From assembly GCA_903928835.1 (NCBI GenBank), contig CAIYSK010000216.1:1-7766 (forward strand): a stretch of 7,766 nucleotides of DNA, in the 5' to 3' direction. The notes beneath the pieces were generated by a model. It saw nothing but the letters and a program-made list of their open reading frames with translations, ran no database searches and was not told where the DNA came from. Shown one piece after another: positions 5,384-7,766 of the stretch. The translations under genes and the position numbers were made by a program. The stretch comes from an uncultured cyanobacterium. Lineage in GTDB: Bacteria > Cyanobacteriota > Cyanobacteriia > PCC-6307 > Cyanobiaceae. Every line of letters starts with the position of its first letter. Positions within the stretch are counted from its first letter, which is position 1.

Positions 5384-5680
5384 ATGACGACAGCACCAAC
5401 ACCAGAGGCGCTGACTCCAGACGAGCCAACGTCAGAGACCCCCCTGTATCACCATCCCCTGCCGGCCCTGGAGGCCTGGTTGGCGTCGATCGGTGCCCAG
5501 CAACAGCGTTCCCAACCGTGCTGTTGGGATCTCCATGGCCCCGAATGGAGTGCCCAGATTGAGTTGGAGGTGGAGGAGTTAAAGGTGAGTTGGCACAACG
5601 AAGGCAGGGTGAGTGTGCGGCATTTCCCCTATGGCTTGTCCCGCTCGGATGCGGAGGCAGCGATTCTGGCGGGCCCCTAA
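5384..5680 (+). CDS. DUF3143 family protein
   Basis: The product is 98 aa from ATG 5384. A purine-rich GGGGAGAGG at about 5369-5377, inside the end of the J-protein gene, is one of the few good Shine-Dalgarno matches in the window and supports this start. After a Thr/Pro/Glu-rich leader (1-18), residues 19-98 show the cyanobacterial DUF3143 pattern: TPLYHHPLPALEAWLASIGA (19-38), then W-x-L-x-x-P-E-W-x-A-x-I-E-L-x-V-E-E-L-x-V (about 48-68), and FPYGLSRSDAEAAILAGP (81-98), which is the usual C-terminus. No catalytic motif is evident and the molecular function is unknown. The 1-nt gap from the J-protein implies co-expression. A role as a client or partner of that chaperone is only a guess from gene order. 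Confidence 0.9.
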   Translation: MTTAPTPEALTPDEPTSETPLYHHPLPALEAWLASIGAQQQRSQPCCWDLHGPEWSAQIELEVEELKVSWHNEGRVSVRHFPYGLSRSDAEAAILAGP

Positions 5681-5690
5681 CGGGCTCATC

Positions 5691-5703
5691 GCCCCATGGG
5701 GGC
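5691..5703. terminator. Possible bidirectional hairpin between convergent genes
   Basis: The 25-nt gap between the DUF3143 stop and the end of the 51-aa ORF contains GCCCC-ATG-GGGGC, a 5-bp GC stem with a 3-nt loop. TAAC at 5678-5681 can also pair with GTTA at 5705-5708. Its location between converging genes suits a shared terminator. The stem is short and there is no T-run on either strand, so the call is weak. Confidence 0.3.
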
Positions 5704-5705
5704 AG

Positions 5706-5861
5706 TTAACGGCAGAGCTCGCTGTGGTCTTCCCGCTGGGTCGCTAGGGGACCGCAACTCACCCAACGCACCAAGCGAAGTTCCACATCGGTGAAGGCCA
5801 CAAAGATGCCTCCGCAGAGGAGGACAAGGAAAGCGGAAATCAACCAGGTTTGTTTATTCAC
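5706..5861 (-). CDS. Small membrane protein downstream of bioD, 51 aa
   Basis: The ORF starts at GTG 5859-5861 and stops at TAA (5706-5708). Its start overlaps the bioD TGA as GTGA, the third 4-nt overlap in this unit, which strongly supports both the start and translational coupling. The peptide begins VNKQTW, has a hydrophobic span at about 6-23 (WLISAFLVLLCGGIFVAF), then acidic and basic residues, a Cys37-Gly-Pro, and a charged tail with Arg, Glu and Asp ending at Cys50-Arg51. This suggests a one-pass membrane peptide with Cys16, Cys37 and Cys50. The frame is also open further upstream through bioD, but that part is an antisense-style shadow of low-complexity residues. I do not recognise the family. 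Location suggests co-expression with biotin genes, not necessarily a role in biotin synthesis. Confidence 0.65.
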   Translation of the reverse strand: MNKQTWLISAFLVLLCGGIFVAFTDVELRLVRWVSCGPLATQREDHSELCR

Positions 5862-6565
5862 AGGGAGATGGCGGTTGCCGTCAGTGCTGTGGCCAATGTA
5901 TGGGCCAGGCCTTGACTTTGCCATTGCCGCTCGAGCGCTTGGGCATCCAGGGGATTGAGATGGGGGAGTTGGGCGAGCACGGGAGCCCCGGAAAGCTTGG
6001 CCAGGGTGTGGGGGTTGTCGGGGTGGAGGGGCCCATTGAGCACGAGCCCCAGCAGGGGGATGTTGCGATGGCGCAGGGCCTCTACCGAGAGCAGGGTGTG
6101 ATTCAAGGTGCCCAAGCCACTGCGGGCCACCAGCACCACTGGTAGTCGCCACTGGACCATTTGCTCGATTTGAAGCCAGTCCCGCCGCAGCGGCACGAGC
6201 AGACCCCCGGCGGTTTCGACCACCAAAGGCCCCGCAACCTTGGGGAGGGCAAGACGCTCTGGCTCGATGCGACAGCCGTCGAGTTCGGCGGCCCAGTGGG
6301 GAGAAACGGGGTTGTTGAGCCTGTAACTCTCCGGGCAAATGCGCCCATCCGGAAGACCAAGCAGGGCTTGGATCCAACCGCTGTCGCCGCCGTACTCGAT
6401 GCCGCCGCTTTGCACCGGCTTCCAGTAGTGGGCGCCAAGCCCCTGCACGAGCAGGGCGCTGACCACGGTTTTGCCCACATCGGTATCGGTGCCGCAAACA
6501 ACCAGCTGGGGAGGGAGTGGCGTTCTGATGTCTTTGCCCGTTTTCATGTCTTGGCCTGATGTCAT
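5858..6565 (-). CDS. bioD: Dethiobiotin synthetase BioD
   Basis: BioD carboxylates 7,8-diaminopelargonic acid with CO2 and ATP to close the ureido ring of dethiobiotin, the penultimate step of biotin synthesis, in the cytoplasm. The product is 235 aa, close to the family's usual 220-240. The P-loop is GTDTDVGKT (25-33), followed by the substrate and ATP loop KPVQSG (49-54). The acidic switch segment VETAGGLLVPL (116-126) has Thr118 where Gly is common. ARSGLGTLNHTLLSVEALR (147-165) and LVLNGP (174-179) are also typical. The ATG at 6563-6565 overlaps the bioC TGA as ATGA. A second ATG six codons in (6545-6547) is possible. The first about 19 residues are a weakly conserved leader. The stop overlaps the GTG of the 51-aa ORF. 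Confidence 0.96.
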   Translation of the reverse strand: MTSGQDMKTGKDIRTPLPPQLVVCGTDTDVGKTVVSALLVQGLGAHYWKPVQSGGIEYGGDSGWIQALLGLPDGRICPESYRLNNPVSPHWAAELDGCRIEPERLALPKVAGPLVVETAGGLLVPLRRDWLQIEQMVQWRLPVVLVARSGLGTLNHTLLSVEALRHRNIPLLGLVLNGPLHPDNPHTLAKLSGAPVLAQLPHLNPLDAQALERQWQSQGLAHTLATALTATAISL

Positions 6566-7353
6566 GGCGTCAGCCGCTGGCCCACCAGCAGCACCACCTC
6601 CCAGCCCAGGGTTCCCCCCGCGGGCCAGTGCTGCAGGAGCCGTCGCAGTTGGCTGGGATGGAGGGGCTTTTGCCTGGTGGCGGAGGCCCCAAGCTGCCGG
6701 ACTTCGCGCAGGAAGGTGAGGCCATTGCCGCAGGGCTGGGTGAACCGCAGCCGCTGGTAGGTGGGCACCTGCAGGTGGCGCCGTGCTGCGGCAATCAGGT
6801 TCTTGGCGCTGGGTAAGGCAAGCCCGGTAAAGGGCACGTGGGCGGCCGCGGCGGCCTGATGCCATTGGGGAAAACTCCCTGCTGTGGGCACGGCCAAGGC
6901 CAGCCAGCCCCTGGGGCGGAGAGCTGAGCACCAGAGCTCGAGTTGCTGGATGGGGTCGTCCAGCCATTGCAAGGCAAAGCTGGAGGTGAGCAGGGCGGGT
7001 TGGGGGATCTCCCTGGGTAGCCCTGCGTTGAGATCCCAAAGCAGCCCGCCCTGGCCCTTGGCCATGGGATTACACGCCAGCAATTCGGGGCAGAAATCGA
7101 CTTGCAGCAGGGATGGATTGTCTTGGGCGTTGGCCTCTGGCATGGCCTGGTGGGCCTGCTCCCTGAGGGCTTGGCCCACCAGGCCGGTGCCGGCGCCAAG
7201 GTCGGCCCGCGGCCCCGGGGGCAGGGGAAGGGAGAGGCAATGGCGGGCCAGGCGCCAGGCGATGGCCCGTTGCAGCTTGGCGTGGCCGTTGTAGTGGTCG
7301 GCTTGCCGGCCAAAGCGGTGCCGCACCTGCTGGCTAAATATCTGGCTGTTCAT
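6562..7353 (-). CDS. bioC: Malonyl-ACP O-methyltransferase BioC
   Basis: BioC uses SAM to methylate the free carboxylate of malonyl-ACP (or malonyl-CoA), disguising it so that fatty acid synthesis can elongate it to pimeloyl-ACP methyl ester. The product is 263 aa from ATG 7351-7353, which overlaps the upstream esterase TGA as ATGA. An in-frame ATG six codons upstream (7371) would lie inside the esterase gene and is less likely. Features are the BioC opening QQVRHRFGRQADHYNGHAKL (8-27) with the F-x-x-x-A-x-x-Y pattern, SAM motif I ADLGAGTGLVG (50-60), a motif-II-like acidic stretch near LLQVDFCPELLA (82-93), SSFALQWLDDP (124-134) matching the BioC-type S-N-x-A-x-Q-W, and LRPRGWLALAVP (145-156). 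Gene context next to bioD and an esterase confirms the role. Confidence 0.93.
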   Translation of the reverse strand: MNSQIFSQQVRHRFGRQADHYNGHAKLQRAIAWRLARHCLSLPLPPGPRADLGAGTGLVGQALREQAHQAMPEANAQDNPSLLQVDFCPELLACNPMAKGQGGLLWDLNAGLPREIPQPALLTSSFALQWLDDPIQQLELWCSALRPRGWLALAVPTAGSFPQWHQAAAAAHVPFTGLALPSAKNLIAAARRHLQVPTYQRLRFTQPCGNGLTFLREVRQLGASATRQKPLHPSQLRRLLQHWPAGGTLGWEVVLLVGQRLTP

Positions 7354-7766
7354 CCCAGGGGCTCGAGCCAAGCCAGGGCCATGGGGAGAACTTTGCTGCC
7401 CAGGAAGCAGTGACCCGCACCCTGCAGGGTGATCCGATCCGCCTGGGGCAAGCAGGCGGCAAGGGCTTCGGTGGCTTCCCGCACCACGATTTGGTCGGCA
7501 CCGGCCTCGACCAGTAGGACCCGGGCCTGCCGGGGGAAGCCATCCGGTAGCCCGGAGGTGTGGATCAGGACATCGAGGTCGTGGCTGAGCCGCTGGCGAC
7601 CGATCGCTGAGAGACCTGTCTCGAAAGGGGTTGGGCTCAACAGTGCCGGATCAGCCGGAGCGGCTGCCCGGGCAAGGAAGTCGCCCAGCATGGTTTCGCC
7701 CCTGTCACGGCGCAGTTGCTCAGCCATCGCTTCGATGGCTAAGCGCAGACCCCGGCCCGCCTTGCC
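7350..7766 (-). CDS. Alpha/beta-hydrolase, probable pimeloyl-ACP methyl ester esterase, BioK/BioH-like (partial)
   Basis: The frame is open to the right edge (the first visible residues are GKAGRGLRL), so only the C-terminal 138 residues are seen. They match the end of an alpha/beta-hydrolase fold. A helical cap-like region is followed by a strand and ARVLLVEAGADQIV, carrying the likely catalytic Asp, and then ITLQGAGHCFL, carrying the likely catalytic His. The nucleophilic Ser lies outside the window. In picocyanobacteria the esterase next to bioC has been described as BioK, a functional substitute for BioH/BioG that hydrolyses pimeloyl-ACP methyl ester and so ends the elongation started by BioC. 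The ATGA overlap with bioC supports that role. BioH-like is the conservative name, since I cannot separate the subfamilies from this fragment. Confidence 0.82.
   Translation of the reverse strand, partial: GKAGRGLRLAIEAMAEQLRRDRGETMLGDFLARAAAPADPALLSPTPFETGLSAIGRQRLSHDLDVLIHTSGLPDGFPRQARVLLVEAGADQIVVREATEALAACLPQADRITLQGAGHCFLGSKVLPMALAWLEPLG

Noticed and set aside
5862..6497. Upstream part of the 263-residue minus-strand frame that ends at 5706
   Set aside because: The part within bioD is Arg/Pro/Ala-rich shadow sequence in another frame of bioD. Only the last 51 codons, from the GTGA overlap, look like a protein.
6566..7039. N-terminal extension of the bioD frame to an ATG at 7039
   Set aside because: The extension overlaps bioC in a different frame with low-complexity residues. 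The ATG at 6565 overlaps the bioC stop and fits the BioD family length.

Overview
The window looks like a GC-rich marine or freshwater picocyanobacterium of the Synechococcus/Cyanobium group. Evidence for this is the compact layout with almost no intergenic space, frequent GTG starts, few Shine-Dalgarno sequences, and a set of cyanobacterial families: DUF2997, Ycf35/DUF1257, a 4Fe-4S ferredoxin, a COG1453-type aldo/keto reductase, DUF3143, and a bioK-like/bioC/bioD biotin cluster. All assignments come from reading the protein sequences. No database search was run.

Layout. At the left edge (1-632, minus) is the N-terminal part of an AmpG/PAT-type MFS permease. Divergent from it, on the plus strand, are a 41-aa single-span membrane protein (708-833, GTG start) and, 9 nt on, a HEAT-repeat protein resembling the IscA-interacting protein IaiH (843-1673). 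After 71 nt comes a tight plus-strand cluster: DUF2997 (1745-2035), Ycf35/DUF1257 (2040-2429), a [4Fe-4S] ferredoxin-like protein (2432-2830) and an aldo/keto reductase (2827-4110). Gaps there are 4 and 2 nt, followed by an ATGA overlap. This looks like one transcription unit with a redox or Fe-S theme.

The reductase converges on rsmG (4124-4870, minus), the 16S rRNA G527 methyltransferase. Divergent from rsmG is a plus-strand pair: a J-domain protein with a C-terminal membrane anchor (4888-5382) and a DUF3143 protein (5384-5680), 1 nt apart. These converge on a minus-strand unit that enters from the right edge: a BioK/BioH-like pimeloyl-ACP methyl ester esterase (partial, 7350-7766), bioC (6562-7353), bioD (5858-6565) and a 51-aa membrane protein (5706-5861). 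Its three junctions are 4-nt ATGA/ATGA/GTGA overlaps, so translation is probably coupled throughout.

In the biotin unit, BioC methylates the malonyl-thioester primer so that fatty acid synthesis can build a pimeloyl chain. The esterase removes the methyl group to end elongation, and BioD later makes dethiobiotin. bioA, bioB and bioF are not in the window.

Less expected items are two small membrane ORFs; a terminator-like dyad with a T6 run lying across the start of one of them; in-frame tandem repeats that lengthen the DUF2997 protein and insert an acidic tract in the reductase; and a reductase C-terminal module without cysteines directly downstream of a separate ferredoxin gene. I found no mobile elements, CRISPR arrays, tRNAs or rRNAs. 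No gene-free stretch exceeds about 75 nt.
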